Translations under genes and position numbers: made by a program | The notes under the pieces: generated by a model | The model's database searches: none | What the model was told of the DNA's origin: nothing | The model's input: only the letters and a program-made list of their open reading frames with translations | Shown here: one piece after another, positions 26,715-36,339 of the stretch | Layout: the number at the start of each line of letters is the position of its first letter | Numbering within the stretch: the first letter of the stretch is position 1 | DNA from: Methanosarcina sp. MTP4 | Lineage (GTDB): Archaea > Halobacteriota > Methanosarcinia > Methanosarcinales > Methanosarcinaceae | Assembly: GCF_000970045.1 (NCBI RefSeq) | Contig: NZ_CP009505.1 | Coordinates: 4,147,469-4,211,468 of the forward strand | Direction: 5' to 3' | Length of the DNA stretch: 64,000 bases

Positions 26715-29700
26715 ATGAATAAGAAAATTGCAAATACTGTGGCAATACCCATGCTATTGCCGACTTTGGTACTGAGAATGGCCAGTGCCACAACGCTAAC
26801 GAATAGATTGATGAACATACATTGGCGTCTCAGGAAACCCGATATACGTTCGGCGTTCTTACTGATGCTCTCATTGATGTTGAGCATGACCATTGCGCTG
26901 CCTGCAATGCCAGCAGCTTCAGCAGCCTCCGGGGACTTTTCTATTGACTTTGTAGCAGCATCCCCTGAGTCCTATAACCACCTAACAGGAGGTGGCGCCT
27001 ATGATAATCGAACCATCGGCGTGGACAAGGATGTCGTAGAGTCACTTGAAGGCGGTGACTTTGCTTGTGGGGACATTATCACGTTCTTCGCTACCGTCGC
27101 AGTAGATAATACCCAATCAGCAATTGATGACGGGCCACAGACCATCGAAATGAACTTTTCGTTCCTGGCTGATACTACCGGACAGTCAGGTGCAGCCATC
27201 GGGGACATCGTGAACGTCAAGGTTAACTACGGCACAATCGAAGACCTGATCCCCGGTGAAAACGACATTGACGACGGGATAATTGATGACGGGGGAAGTG
27301 TGGCAACACTTACAGATGAATACCTAACTGGCCCTCTCTTCACAGCAGGTTCGGAACTCCACGGTACAGTGGAACTCACTGACCTCGATGCCGGGGAGCA
27401 GGTAGTGGTTCGGATAGACGTCAAGCTCTTCTGCCAGCCTGGCAGTAACCCCACCGGAAACCTGCAGGGAGCTCTTACAGATGCCCGGTTGACTTTTATC
27501 CAGGATAGTGTTCCCGTAGAACCTCCAGAGGCCATCCCTGGTGGTGAACAAACAATTCCCTTCAGGCAGATTGGCGACCTAGAAGCTCCCGAGCTTAATA
27601 TTCAGAAGACTGTGACTACATCCGACGGCACCTGTCCCGGCGTGGAATCGCTGACAGTGACCACAGGTGATACGGTCAAGTACTGCTATGTAGTGATCAA
27701 CACGGGATCTGCTCCACTATATAATTTGAATGTTATTGACGACGCAGGCACACCCTCAAATCCAGCCGATGATTTCACTGTCACATTGTCCTCAGGGCTG
27801 ACTGATATCGATGGGGACGGGACTGCAGACGACCTTGCAGCAGGAGGTACAGCCACAGGCACGGCACTGGTAACTCTATCCACCGCAGGCACTGCCATCA
27901 ACACCGCTACAGCCACAGGGGATGACTCCATCATCCAGCCGACCACGCTGACTGATAATGACACTGCCACCGTGATTGTTGAGTTTGTGCCAAACCCAGC
28001 ATACACTATAGAAAAGACAGTAACGGATGTAGCGGGACAGGGACCGGAAGGGAACGTAACTGGTGTGGGAGATGTCATAAGTTACCAGATAAACGTGACC
28101 AATGACGGAAACGTTGACATCACAAATGTAACTGTGACGGATCCATTGCTGGGAACACTGACAGGGCCGACTGGAGACGATGTGGACCCGGGAGTCCTGA
28201 ACGTAGGAGAGACCTGGACATATACGGGGACCTATACAGTAACCCAGGAAGACATAAACAACAATGGGAACGGAGACGGATTCATAGATAATACGGCAAC
28301 AGTGCAATCGGATCAGCTGCAACCGGAAACGGATAGTGAAAAGGTACCCATAGAAGGAGCACCGGCATACACTATAGAAAAGACAGTAACGGATGTAGCG
28401 GGAAAGGGACCGGAAGGGAACGTAACTGGTGTGGGAGATGTCATAAGTTACCAGATAAACGTGACCAATGACGGAAACGTTGACATCACAAATGTAACTG
28501 TGACGGATCCATTGCTGGGAACACTGACAGGGCCGACTGGAGACGATGTGGACACGGGAGTCCTGAACGTAGGAGAGACCTGGACATATACGGGGACCTA
28601 TACAGTAACCCAGGAAGACATAAACAACAATGGGAACGGAGACGGATTCATAGATAATACGGCAACAGTGCAATCGGATCAGCTGCAACCGGAAACGGAT
28701 AGTGAAAAGGTACCCATAGAAGAGGAACAGGCACCCATAGAAGAGGAACCAGCATACACCATCAACAAGACGGTAACGGATGTAGGTGGATAGGGAGCAG
28801 AAGCCAGCGTAACAGACGCTGGAGATGTAATAAGCTACCAGATAACCGTGACCAATGATGGAAATGTTGACCTGACAGGAGTTTCGGTGAAAGATTCACT
28901 GATAACACTTACAGGACCTACAGGAGATGACAAGGATCCAGAAGTCCTGAATGTTGGGGAGATATGGACCTATAAAGGGTGTTACACAGTAACCCAGGAA
29001 GACATAAACACAAACGGAGATGGGGACGGCTTCATAGAAAATACGGCAACAGTGGAATCGGATCAGCTGCAACCGGAAACGGATAGTGAAAAGGTACCCA
29101 TAGAAGAGGAACAGGCACCCATAGAAGAGGAACCAGCATACACCATCAACAAGACGGTAACGGATGTAGGTGGATAGGGAGCAGAAGCCAGCGTAACAGA
29201 CGCTGGAGATGTAATAAGCTACCAGATAACCGTGACCAATGATGGAAATGTTGACCTGACAGGAGTTTCGGTGAAAGATTCACTGATAACACTTACAGGA
29301 CCTACAGGAGATGACAAGGATCCAGGAGTCCTGAATGTTGGGGAGATATGGACCTATAAAGGGTGTTACACAGTAACCCAGGAAGACATAAACACAAACG
29401 GAGATGGGGACGGCTTCATAGAAAATACGGCAACAGTGGAATCGGATCAGCTGCAACCGGAAACGGATAGTGAACAGGTATCCATATAGGGAGCACCTTC
29501 ATACAGCATTAACAAGACCGTAACAGATGTAGCAGGTCAGGGACCTGAGGGCTACGTAACAAATGAAGGAGATGTAATAAGCTACAGGATAACTGTGACC
29601 AATGACGGAAACATTGACCTGATAGGAGTTTCGGTGAAAGATTCACTGATAACAATCACAGGACCTACAGGAGATGACAAGGGTCCGGGAGTCCTGAATG

Positions 29701-31073
29701 TTGGAGAGATATGGACCTATAAAGGGTGTTACACAGTAACCCAGGAAGACATAAACAACAATGGGAACGGAGACGGATTCATAGATAATACGGCAACAGT
29801 GGAATCGGATCAGCTGCAACCGGAAACAGATAGTGAAAAGGTACCCATAGAAGAGGAACAGGCACCCATCGAAGAGGAACCAGCATACACCATCAACAAG
29901 ACGGTAACGGATGTAGGTGGATAGGGAGCAGAAGCCAGCGTAACAGACGCTGGAGATGTAATAAGCTACCAGATAACCGTGAACAATGATGGAAATGTTG
30001 ACCTGACAGGAGTTTCAGTGAAAGATTCACTGATAACACTTACAGGACCGGCAGGAGACAATGTAGATCCGGGAGTCCTGAATGTTGGAGAGATATGGAC
30101 CTATAAAGGGACCTATACCGTGACCCAGGAAGACATAAGCACTGATGGGGGCGGAGACGGATTCATAGAGAACACGGCAACAGTAAGCAGTAACGAGCTC
30201 CCGGATGAAAACAGCTCTGTGGAACAGGCAATTGACATTAAAGAGACCGATGAAAATACCGCGACTGATGAAAAAGATACGGATTCAGAATCAGACACAA
30301 TAACTTCTCCGGAAGAGAGTGAAGATGATGATTCCAAGGACGGTGATTCCAGAGACAGCGGTAGCAGCCACCGCAGCGCAGGAAGTCGAGGTGTTGGCGG
30401 CAGTTCCCCTGAGCCTGCAAAAAACATTGAGGTTAAGGAACTTTCGCAGGTCTTCATAGAAAACAGCAACAATGTAGAAATCAATTTCAGAAAGAATGCC
30501 ACCTGCGTTATGTCTGTTAACTTTGACGCAAAGAAAACTGCAGGCAAGACCACAACCATCGTCGAGATGCTGAAGGGAAAATCCTCACTGGTTTCCGAAA
30601 TGCCTACCGACGCAGTTTACAGGTATTTTAATATCTGGATTGGAAACAGAGGGTTTGCGACCCCAGAAAATATCGAAAACGCGGTTATATGCTTCAAGGT
30701 CGAAAAATCTTGGCTACAGGAAAATGACATCGATGAATCTTCCATCATCCTTAACAGGTATAATGATGGAAAATGGGACAAGGCTCCAGTCAGCCTGCTA
30801 AAGCAAGACGATAAATTCCTGTATTTCACAGCCGAAACTCCTGGATTCTCTTCCTTTGCAATAACAGGTAAGATGAGAAGCGTTTCGGAAGAAAATTCAA
30901 AGAATATACAGCCTGAATCAGAGCCCGAAATGCTTAATGAAAAAGGTATTGGAAATAAGGGAATGGGAGCTGAACAGGAAGCCGAGCAGGAAGAAAGCAC
31001 AAGTGCACCTGGATTTGAAATAGTTTACTGTATGACCTGCCTGCTTGCCCTATTCCTGTATAAAAGAAAGTAA
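26715..31073 (+). CDS. DUF11-repeat PGF-CTERM surface protein with four in-frame TAG (candidate pyrrolysine) codons
   Basis: One frame of 1452 codons runs from ATG 26715 to TAA 31073, interrupted only by TAG at 28791, 29175, 29487 and 29922. The protein is exported: a hydrophobic segment around residues 45-65 ends in an AxA site (ASAASG), and an alternative ATG at 26811 would shorten the N-terminus. A non-repeated domain (residues 70-285) precedes six DUF11 adhesion-type repeats (from about 27580 to 30216). Next comes an acidic Ser/Asp linker, then a PGF-pre-PGF domain (VKELSQVFIENSNNVEINF...FSSFAITGK). The end is a hydrophobic tail after a PGF motif (APGFEIVYCMTCLLALFLYKRK). Such proteins are processed by archaeosortase and anchored at the cell surface. 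Methanosarcina reads TAG as pyrrolysine, so I annotate it as one gene. A nonsense-bearing pseudogene is the alternative, but no frameshift or TAA/TGA occurs. Confidence 0.75.
28791..28793 (+). other. in-frame TAG codon 1 (candidate pyrrolysine)
   Basis: TAG lies 39 bases into the DUF11 unit starting at 28752, in the context GGTGGA-TAG-GGAGCA. The same position is CAG (Gln) at 28038 and 29538 and AAG (Lys) at 28404, so one base change separates the sense and TAG forms. Confidence 0.6.
29175..29177 (+). other. in-frame TAG codon 2 (candidate pyrrolysine)
   Basis: TAG lies 39 bases into the unit starting at 29136, in the same context as codon 1 (GGTGGA-TAG-GGAGCA). It was probably copied together with the unit by duplication. 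Confidence 0.6.
29487..29489 (+). other. in-frame TAG codon 3 (candidate pyrrolysine)
   Basis: This TAG is at a different site, in the linker before the unit at 29499 (TCCATA-TAG-GGAGCA). The equivalent site at 28352 is GAA (Glu), so two base changes are needed. A recombination joining the TAGGGAGCA block to this linker is an alternative origin. Confidence 0.6.
29922..29924 (+). other. in-frame TAG codon 4 (candidate pyrrolysine)
   Basis: TAG lies 39 bases into the last DUF11 unit (start 29883), in the same context as codons 1 and 2. The frame continues for 382 codons after it to the PGF-type C-terminus. Confidence 0.6.
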
Positions 31074-31853
31074 AACAAGCAAATAAGGAAAAAATAGAGC
31101 GAAAGGAATTGAATTAAGAAAAATAATTGGATGAAGGCTTGATCCCTTCATCTTATTTTTTTTCATTCAGACTTTTGGTTTCTGAATCTTTTTTAGCCTC
31201 AACTTCTTTTTACCGGATTTTTAATTTTCAAGTCTGTTTTTAAGGTTTGATGCCTACTTTTTTGACTATGACCTATTTGTGAACTTTCGGTTTTTTGCTG
31301 ATAACCGGGGTTACGTGAATGGTGTATTCCGGGCTGTCTTGTCCCGCGCCTTCGGCGCGGCTGGAACAACAAAACCTAAAACGGTATATATCGACGTAAA
31401 GAGAACCAAAATATGCTACCCAAAAAAATAAATATCAAAATAAACATCGTAGACACAAGTGAAATGGAGAAAAGATTTTTGCGTTGAAGGGGTAGGCATC
31501 TGTGTATAAGATACCGTTTTTAAAGAACCGTTTTTAAAGAACCGTTTTTAAGACACCGTTTTTCACAGATGCCTTGTATGCCAAATGCTTTTTACTGAAT
31601 ATAAGACTAAGGGTGTACTGAGATTTTTTACAAAATATGAGAAGTGCCGCGAATTATTAATACAGTGGAGGTTTCCACATAAAATCAGCTTCATGACCCT
31701 GAAATTCAGAATTTACCGGCTTCATGCTCAGGCAGGAAACCTGCGATTCACGGGATGATTTTCCCTGAAGTAAGAGCAAAAGGAAGGGAAAATGAGCGGA
31801 AAGCTTTCGGTAATTATGACTTTTTTAACGTTGCTTAATTTGTGCATCCTAAC
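31074..31853. other. gene-free interval with hairpin
   Basis: This 780-base region lies between convergent genes. It holds a perfect 7-bp hairpin CCGCGCC-TTC-GGCGCGG at 31344-31360 and four imperfect copies of AAAGAACCGTTTTT (31515-31565). T-rich sequence after the surface-protein stop could act as terminator. I see no coding sequence longer than about 25 codons with a plausible start. Confidence 0.5.
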
Positions 31854-32492
31854 TTATTCCGACTCTCCTTTACGTAAACTTCTACGGATATCAGCCGCCT
31901 CCGTATGAACCACACAAGCTTCATCAATCTGGCCCCTGCTGGAAAGCAAATTACCCATGTTGTCTTTGACTTTTGCCAGAGAAGAAAGGTGCTGCACATT
32001 TACGGGATCTGCTGTAAGCAGCTTTTCATAAAGCCCAAGTGCCCGGTTGAACCTTTTTTCTGCATCTTCCGTTTGCCCGAGTCGGAAAAGGAGCTTTCCG
32101 ATCTTGTTTTCATTTGACGCCGACCATTCAGTAAGAACGAGGTCTGCTCCGCTATCTTCTACAACACCAGTATCGTCGGCATCGCCGACATCGTCGGTTT
32201 CAAACAGCTTTATGACCTGAAGGGATTTTTCAAAATATCTCAGGGACCTTTCGAAGTCTTCAAGGCTTGAAAAGACATCCCCTGCCATACTGTAAATGAC
32301 TACAAGAGCCTCGGGTTTTCTGGATATGAAGGCAGAGTGCTCGGCCCGGACAAGAAAGTCGAGGGTTTCTTCAAGGTTTCCCTGCTTGTAGAGAGCTGTG
32401 GCTTGCTGCAGTAATTCGAAAGGGTCTTCTGACGAATCGGGAGTGTCTGAGATATCTGAAGTGTCTGAGGTGTCCGAGGTATCTTCTTGCAT
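31854..32492 (-). CDS. tetratricopeptide-repeat protein
   Basis: This 212-residue, probably cytoplasmic protein has a Ser/Asp/Thr-rich N-terminus (QEDTSDTSDTSDISDTPDSSED) followed by helix pairs of the TPR type: LLQQATALYKQGNLEETLDFLVRAE, VIYSMAGDVFSSLEDFERSLRYFEKSLQVI, LLFRLGQTEDAEKRFNRALGLYEKLL and LAKVKDNMGNLLSSRGQIDEACVVHTEAADI. TPRs mediate protein-protein contacts; the partner is unknown. An acidic insert (DDVGDADDTGVVEDSG) separates repeats 2 and 3. The ATG follows a good ribosome binding site (TAAGGAAAG). The DNA of the N-terminus is itself a short repeat (GTGTCTGA-type). Confidence 0.85.
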   Translation of the reverse strand: MQEDTSDTSDTSDISDTPDSSEDPFELLQQATALYKQGNLEETLDFLVRAEHSAFISRKPEALVVIYSMAGDVFSSLEDFERSLRYFEKSLQVIKLFETDDVGDADDTGVVEDSGADLVLTEWSASNENKIGKLLFRLGQTEDAEKRFNRALGLYEKLLTADPVNVQHLSSLAKVKDNMGNLLSSRGQIDEACVVHTEAADIRRSLRKGESE

Positions 32493-32675
32493 TTTCTTTC
32501 CTTACCATTAAGAGAACGTTTGGGTATAACCAAATATAAAAATAAAAATAAAGTTGTTTTAATCTGACATACACAGACATCTTATTAAGATTTGTCTGCA
32601 ATATAATATGCAACTCGCCATTATTTAAGTCATGTTTTCCGAGAATCAATGAACATCTTTTCCGGAGATGGCTAA

Positions 32676-33461
32676 ATGACCTCAAAAGGCTCAGTCTTCA
32701 ACGACCTTCCCTCAAGTTACGACATCCTGCAAAAACAATGCCTTCCCAACTGGCAGGCCTTCTTCTCTACAATAATCGAATTTATCCCTGAATCAATACC
32801 TGAGTCGGTTCATGAAAAAACAGAGGGAAAGAATGAGAGGCAGAACCAGAAAATCGAGATCCTCGAACTTGGGAGCGGGACCGGCTTTTTTACGAGCCTG
32901 ATAAGGAAAGAAAGACCTGATGCCAGAATCACCTGCATTGATAGAAACCCGGAAATGCTAGCTGTGGCAAAGGAGAAGCCAGAACTGCAGAAGAACGTCA
33001 CCTTTATTGAAGGAGATATTCTGGAAGAGTGTGAAAAGTGGAAAGAAGAAACCGGAAGGCACGAAGAGCCAGGGGGGAAAGAAGGCCCGGAGGGAGAAGG
33101 AAAGTTTGATGTCGTGGTTTCCACGCAGTGCCTCTGCTTCCTCCCCCAGGATGCAAAGACCCGGGTTTTCAGGCGGATTTATGAGGCTCTCAAGCCGGAT
33201 GGGAGCTTTATTGAAGGGGACATCTTCAGGCCCGGGAGTGAATGGAAAGAGGAGATTTACAGGGCTCACTGGAAAAAGTACATGGTTGAGCAGGAGCTCA
33301 CTGTTCAAGAAGCTGAAGAGATGCTGCAGACGTTTGACGACATTCAGGAAAAAATCGATACTCATAAGAGGTTCAGGGAGAGGATGGAAGAGGCAGGGTT
33401 CGAGCGGATTTTCTGTCCTTACTGGTACGAGATGTACGCTGTTTTTGTGGCCCGCCGGTGA
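32676..33461 (+). CDS. class I SAM-dependent methyltransferase
   Basis: This 261-residue protein has the Rossmann-type methyltransferase core: motif I ILELGSGTGFFTSLI, motif II ITCIDRNPEMLAVAKEK, an acidic post-II segment (FIEGDILEE), and motif IV KFDVVVSTQCLCFLP. The C-terminal YWYEMYAVFVARR strand is the usual end of this fold. A Lys/Glu/Gly-rich insert (EEWKEETGRHEEPGGKEGPEGEGK) lies between motifs III and IV. The substrate is unknown; small-molecule or lipid methylation is typical for such UbiE/COQ5-like proteins. It is divergent from the TPR gene and stands alone. Confidence 0.85.
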   Translation: MTSKGSVFNDLPSSYDILQKQCLPNWQAFFSTIIEFIPESIPESVHEKTEGKNERQNQKIEILELGSGTGFFTSLIRKERPDARITCIDRNPEMLAVAKEKPELQKNVTFIEGDILEECEKWKEETGRHEEPGGKEGPEGEGKFDVVVSTQCLCFLPQDAKTRVFRRIYEALKPDGSFIEGDIFRPGSEWKEEIYRAHWKKYMVEQELTVQEAEEMLQTFDDIQEKIDTHKRFRERMEEAGFERIFCPYWYEMYAVFVARR

Positions 33462-33513
33462 AAAATAATAATTGAGTTATATTTCAATAGTGAGCTTTTC
33501 TGAACTTGTTTTC

Positions 33514-33531
33514 GAGTGGAAATGAAGGGGT
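33514..33531 (+). other. isolated ORB-like element
   Basis: GAGTGGAAATGAAGGGGT differs from the element at 63829 only in its first base and resembles the archaeal origin recognition box. It sits alone 53 bases after the methyltransferase gene. Confidence 0.45.
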
Positions 33532-33624
33532 TAAAAACTTTTTAGCTAAGCTGCCTATTCACTCATTTTATATTTTAACCTTTCGGGCTGCTGGCAAATT
33601 TCGGTAAATTTAATCTGGTAACTT

Positions 33625-33785
33625 AAGTGAAAAGAAGTGAAAAAGAAGTGAAAAAGAAGTGAAAAAGAAGTGAAAAAGAAGTGAAAAAGAAGTGAAAAAG
33701 AAGTGAAAAAGAAGTGAAAAAGAAGTGAAAAAGAAGTGAAAAAGAAGTGAAAAAGAAGTGAAAAAGAAGTGAAAAAGAAATGAAA
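33625..33785. repeat. 11-bp minisatellite (AAAAAGAAGTG)
   Basis: About fourteen head-to-tail copies of AAAAAGAAGTG fill most of the 332-base gap between the methyltransferase and the convergent unknown gene. The copies are nearly perfect, implying recent expansion. Confidence 0.95.
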
Positions 33786-33793
33786 AAAGCTGA

Positions 33794-34249
33794 TTAGATA
33801 TCAGCTAATGGCAAATTCCTTCTAAGATCTGGCAAAAACCCATCCCTGTGTAAAGCTATTTTGTAATCGTTTATTGCTCTGCACATCTTTTGTGTATGTT
33901 TTATGCAATCGGAACTTGCTCCCCCTTTGAAAAGCAGCTTTTCCGTTTTTTCTATAAAATCCGGGTAAATTAATACCAGGTCTTCTTTGGTGTGCAGAAA
34001 CAGGGCTGCAAAATCCCTGTGAATGCTCATACTTCTTTTTAGCAGTTCAACGTTGAGGTGGCCCTCGGACAGATAATTATTGAATTTCATAAAGGTATAA
34101 AAATCTGCAATGTTCTGATTTAAGGAGTTTAAAATCGAATGTAACACGTTGTCTGTTTCAGGAAGGCAGATATTTGGAAGGTCCAGACGTTCACCTTCGA
34201 AATGTTCGTTTTCTTCTATGTTTTGATCCTGGGTTGTATCACGGTCCAT
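33794..34249 (-). CDS. unknown protein
   Basis: I do not recognise this 151-residue protein. From the ATG at 34249 (ribosome binding site AGGGTGAT upstream) it begins MDRDTTQDQNIEENEHFEGE, an acidic start. It then appears all-helical: LHSILNSLNQNIADFYTFMKFNNYLSEGHLNVELLKRSMSIHRDFAALFLHTKEDLVLIYPDFIEKTEKLL, and ends DFKIALH-like with DGFLPDLRRNLPLADI. No signal peptide, membrane segment or metal motif is visible. It has codon use and a start site typical of a real gene, but no operon context. Confidence 0.55.
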   Translation of the reverse strand: MDRDTTQDQNIEENEHFEGERLDLPNICLPETDNVLHSILNSLNQNIADFYTFMKFNNYLSEGHLNVELLKRSMSIHRDFAALFLHTKEDLVLIYPDFIEKTEKLLFKGGASSDCIKHTQKMCRAINDYKIALHRDGFLPDLRRNLPLADI

Positions 34250-34626
34250 TTTATCACCCTGGGGTATGTTTTTCTTTTTTTTCGTTTTAATAGGTGGCAC
34301 TGATAATTTTTTTGCTACAAAGAGTCCAGGCATTCTACCCGTTTTTAGCTGGCGACTCATAGGGGATGTGTATTTATATTTTTCGATTTTGTCCTTTTAC
34401 AAGCCAGGTTACTTCCCAACCTGAATACGAGATTCTCCCTTTTTCCTTATTGTGCCTAAAAGTACTGTTTTTCCTTTGTAGCTTTAATACTGGGGCTTTG
34501 TTTACGGAAGTTATGTAAAGTAAACTGGATACGTATAAAGAAGTCTTGCATTTCACTCTATATAATATTTTGGTTATATACCTAAAATATTATAATTATA
34601 TAGAAATATACATAGTGAAAAGACAT
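34250..34626. other. gene-free interval
   Basis: This 377-base AT-rich region lies upstream of the unknown gene at 33794 and downstream of the metal transporter operon. A short TATA-rich repeat with ATATAATATTTTGG/CTAAAATATTATAATTATAT (34559-34600) is partly palindromic and could serve as terminator or promoter. No gene is evident. Confidence 0.4.
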
Positions 34627-35448
34627 TCAATTTAAGGCACCCCTCCCTTCAAAAACCTCCATCCCGAAAGCCACCAGCCCGTACACAAGGCTCAGCACCA
34701 GGATGATCGTGGCCCCCGAAGGAGCGTCAATTGCATAGGAAAGCCCTATTCCCGCAATACTGATAACGATCCCAAAAACGGTGGATATCAGCATCATCCG
34801 CTTCAGGTCATGGGTGAATTTACGGCTGAGAGTGGCTGGGATAGTGAGGAGCGCAATTACCAGGATGATCCCGACGACCTTGATCAGCACAACGATGGTC
34901 AGGGCGATGATACAGAGGAGCAGGAGGTAAAGCTTCTGGGTCGGGACTCCCTGGACGGTGGTGAACTCCTCATCAAAGCAAAGCGACAGGAACTCCTTAT
35001 AGAAGAGATAGACTACACCTACAATTACCAGGTCAAGAGCGAGCATCAGGTAAATATCAAGGCGGGGGACAGTTAGAATGTTTCCGAAGAGGTAAGTCAT
35101 GAGGTCGGGGGCATAACCGGGAGTTAGGTAAACGAAAATTATGCCTATGGCCATACCCAGAGACCAGAGGATGCCAATAGCGCTGTCTTCGGGGATTTTA
35201 GATTTCTTGCTCACCGTACCCATTACAAGGGCTGAAAGGATGCTGAAAGGCAGAACCCCGAACATGGGATTGATGTCAAGGTAATAGCCAAGCCCGATCC
35301 CACCAAAAGAGGCGTGTGCAATCCCGCCGCTGATGAAGACAATCTTCTTGACAACAACGTAGACGCCGATTATCCCGCAGGCGATGCTGGCCAGGACGGC
35401 GGCAGCTAGAGCATTCTGGACAAAGCCGTACTGCAGAAGCTCAAACAT
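34627..35448 (-). CDS. metal ABC transporter permease (ZnuB/MntB-like)
   Basis: This 273-residue permease of the ABC-3 family has about seven to eight hydrophobic segments. Family landmarks are [20 protein letters not shown] near residue 40, [17 protein letters not shown], and the C-terminal [23 protein letters not shown]. It works with the ATPase and metal-binding protein encoded upstream on the same strand. Such systems import Zn(II) or Mn(II); residues deciding between them lie in the binding protein. It is the last gene of the operon. Confidence 0.92.
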   Translation of the reverse strand: MFELLQYGFVQNALAAAVLASIACGIIGVYVVVKKIVFISGGIAHASFGGIGLGYYLDINPMFGVLPFSILSALVMGTVSKKSKIPEDSAIGILWSLGMAIGIIFVYLTPGYAPDLMTYLFGNILTVPRLDIYLMLALDLVIVGVVYLFYKEFLSLCFDEEFTTVQGVPTQKLYLLLLCIIALTIVVLIKVVGIILVIALLTIPATLSRKFTHDLKRMMLISTVFGIVISIAGIGLSYAIDAPSGATIILVLSLVYGLVAFGMEVFEGRGALN

Positions 35449-35523
35449 TTTTTCTTTCTCCTTTTTCAGATCGCTCTTTTAGATCGCGCTTTAAATTCAC
35501 TTTTTCAGAACCCTCCGTCATCA

Positions 35524-36288
35524 TCAGGACCCCCCGTTGTGTCTTTCAAGCACCCTGTGAGGCACTCCATGGGCAATAAGTTCAACAGGGCACTGGTAGG
35601 TGGCCTCAAGGTCCTCTACAGGGATTTCCTTGGAGTTGTGGTAGTGCAGTTTGCGGTTCAGGCAAGCTATCTTGTCCACGTAGACGGACACTGCACTCAG
35701 GTCGTGCGTAACCATGATGATTGCCATGTCATTTTTGAGCCGGTCCAGCAGGCGGTAGAGTTCGTCCTGCATGTGAGGGTCAAGGCCGGAGTTGGGCTCG
35801 TCCAGAAGCAGGAGTTTGGGGTTTGTGGCAAGAGCCCGGGCAATAAAGACCCTCTGCCTCTGCCCTCCCGAGAGCTGCCCGATTTGACGGTCCCTATACT
35901 GGTACATCTCCACGGTCTCCAGGGCATCCTCAGCAGCCTTCTTATCTTCATCACTGTATTTTTTCAGGAAACCTGTGTGGCTCATCCTGCCGGTCAAAAC
36001 GACTTCCCAGACACTGATCGGGAAGTCAAAGTCAAAACGCTTGTACTGAGGAACATAGCCAACCAGGTCCCTGCTTTTTTCCGACGCCTTACCGAAGAGT
36101 TTTACGCTTCCCTTATACGGCTTCAAAAGCCCGAGGAGCACTTTTAAAAGGGTTGTTTTTCCCCCGCCGTTAGGACCGATAATCCCTAGCAGGCCCTCCG
36201 GCTTTTCAAGTTCCAGGTTCACGGCCTCCAGAATCACCTGGTTTCCGTAACGAACCCAGACATCCTTAAGCTCAATCACTTTCTCCAT
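35524..36288 (-). CDS. metal ABC transporter ATP-binding protein (ZnuC/MntA-like)
   Basis: This 254-residue ATPase drives the metal importer. Visible motifs are Walker A GPNGGGKTT, Q-loop GYVPQYKRFDFDFPISVWEVVLTGRM (a typical ZnuC/MntA block), signature LSGGQRQRVFIARAL, Walker B LLLLDEPNSGLD and H-loop MVTHDLSAV. I start at MEKVIELKD (36288); an upstream TTG would leave no room for a ribosome binding site. The 75-base gap to the permease gene suggests a single transcript. Confidence 0.93.
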   Translation of the reverse strand: MEKVIELKDVWVRYGNQVILEAVNLELEKPEGLLGIIGPNGGGKTTLLKVLLGLLKPYKGSVKLFGKASEKSRDLVGYVPQYKRFDFDFPISVWEVVLTGRMSHTGFLKKYSDEDKKAAEDALETVEMYQYRDRQIGQLSGGQRQRVFIARALATNPKLLLLDEPNSGLDPHMQDELYRLLDRLKNDMAIIMVTHDLSAVSVYVDKIACLNRKLHYHNSKEIPVEDLEATYQCPVELIAHGVPHRVLERHNGGS

Positions 36289-36339
36289 AAACTTCCCGTC
36301 CGCCTTCAATCATCCTTTTTTTAGCTTTATACTGGAACT

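Larger units (their letters stand above)
27999..30216 (+). repeat. five near-identical DUF11 repeat units in the surface-protein gene
   Basis: Units of 363-387 bases begin at 27999, 28365, 28752, 29136, 29499 and 29883, with up to near-complete DNA identity between neighbours (the 28752 and 29136 units differ at only a few bases). Length differences come from a short Glu/Ala/Pro-rich linker (PIEEEQAPIEEE) inserted between some units. The first DUF11 domain, at about 27580-27990, is more diverged. The array looks like a product of recent unequal exchange. Confidence 0.92.

Noticed and set aside
27876..28688. 270-codon minus-strand frame over the surface-protein repeats
   Set aside because: It repeats with the DUF11 units and encodes Cys/Tyr/Arg-rich text unlike a protein; the plus strand has clear domains.
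26715..28793. surface-protein gene ending at the first TAG, with separate downstream genes
   Set aside because: The downstream frames begin mid-domain without ribosome binding sites, lie in the same frame, and the anchor domain would be lost.
32958..33365. minus-strand frame of 135 codons over the methyltransferase gene
   Set aside because: Antisense to clear SAM-binding motifs, with low-complexity Phe/Leu/Pro composition.
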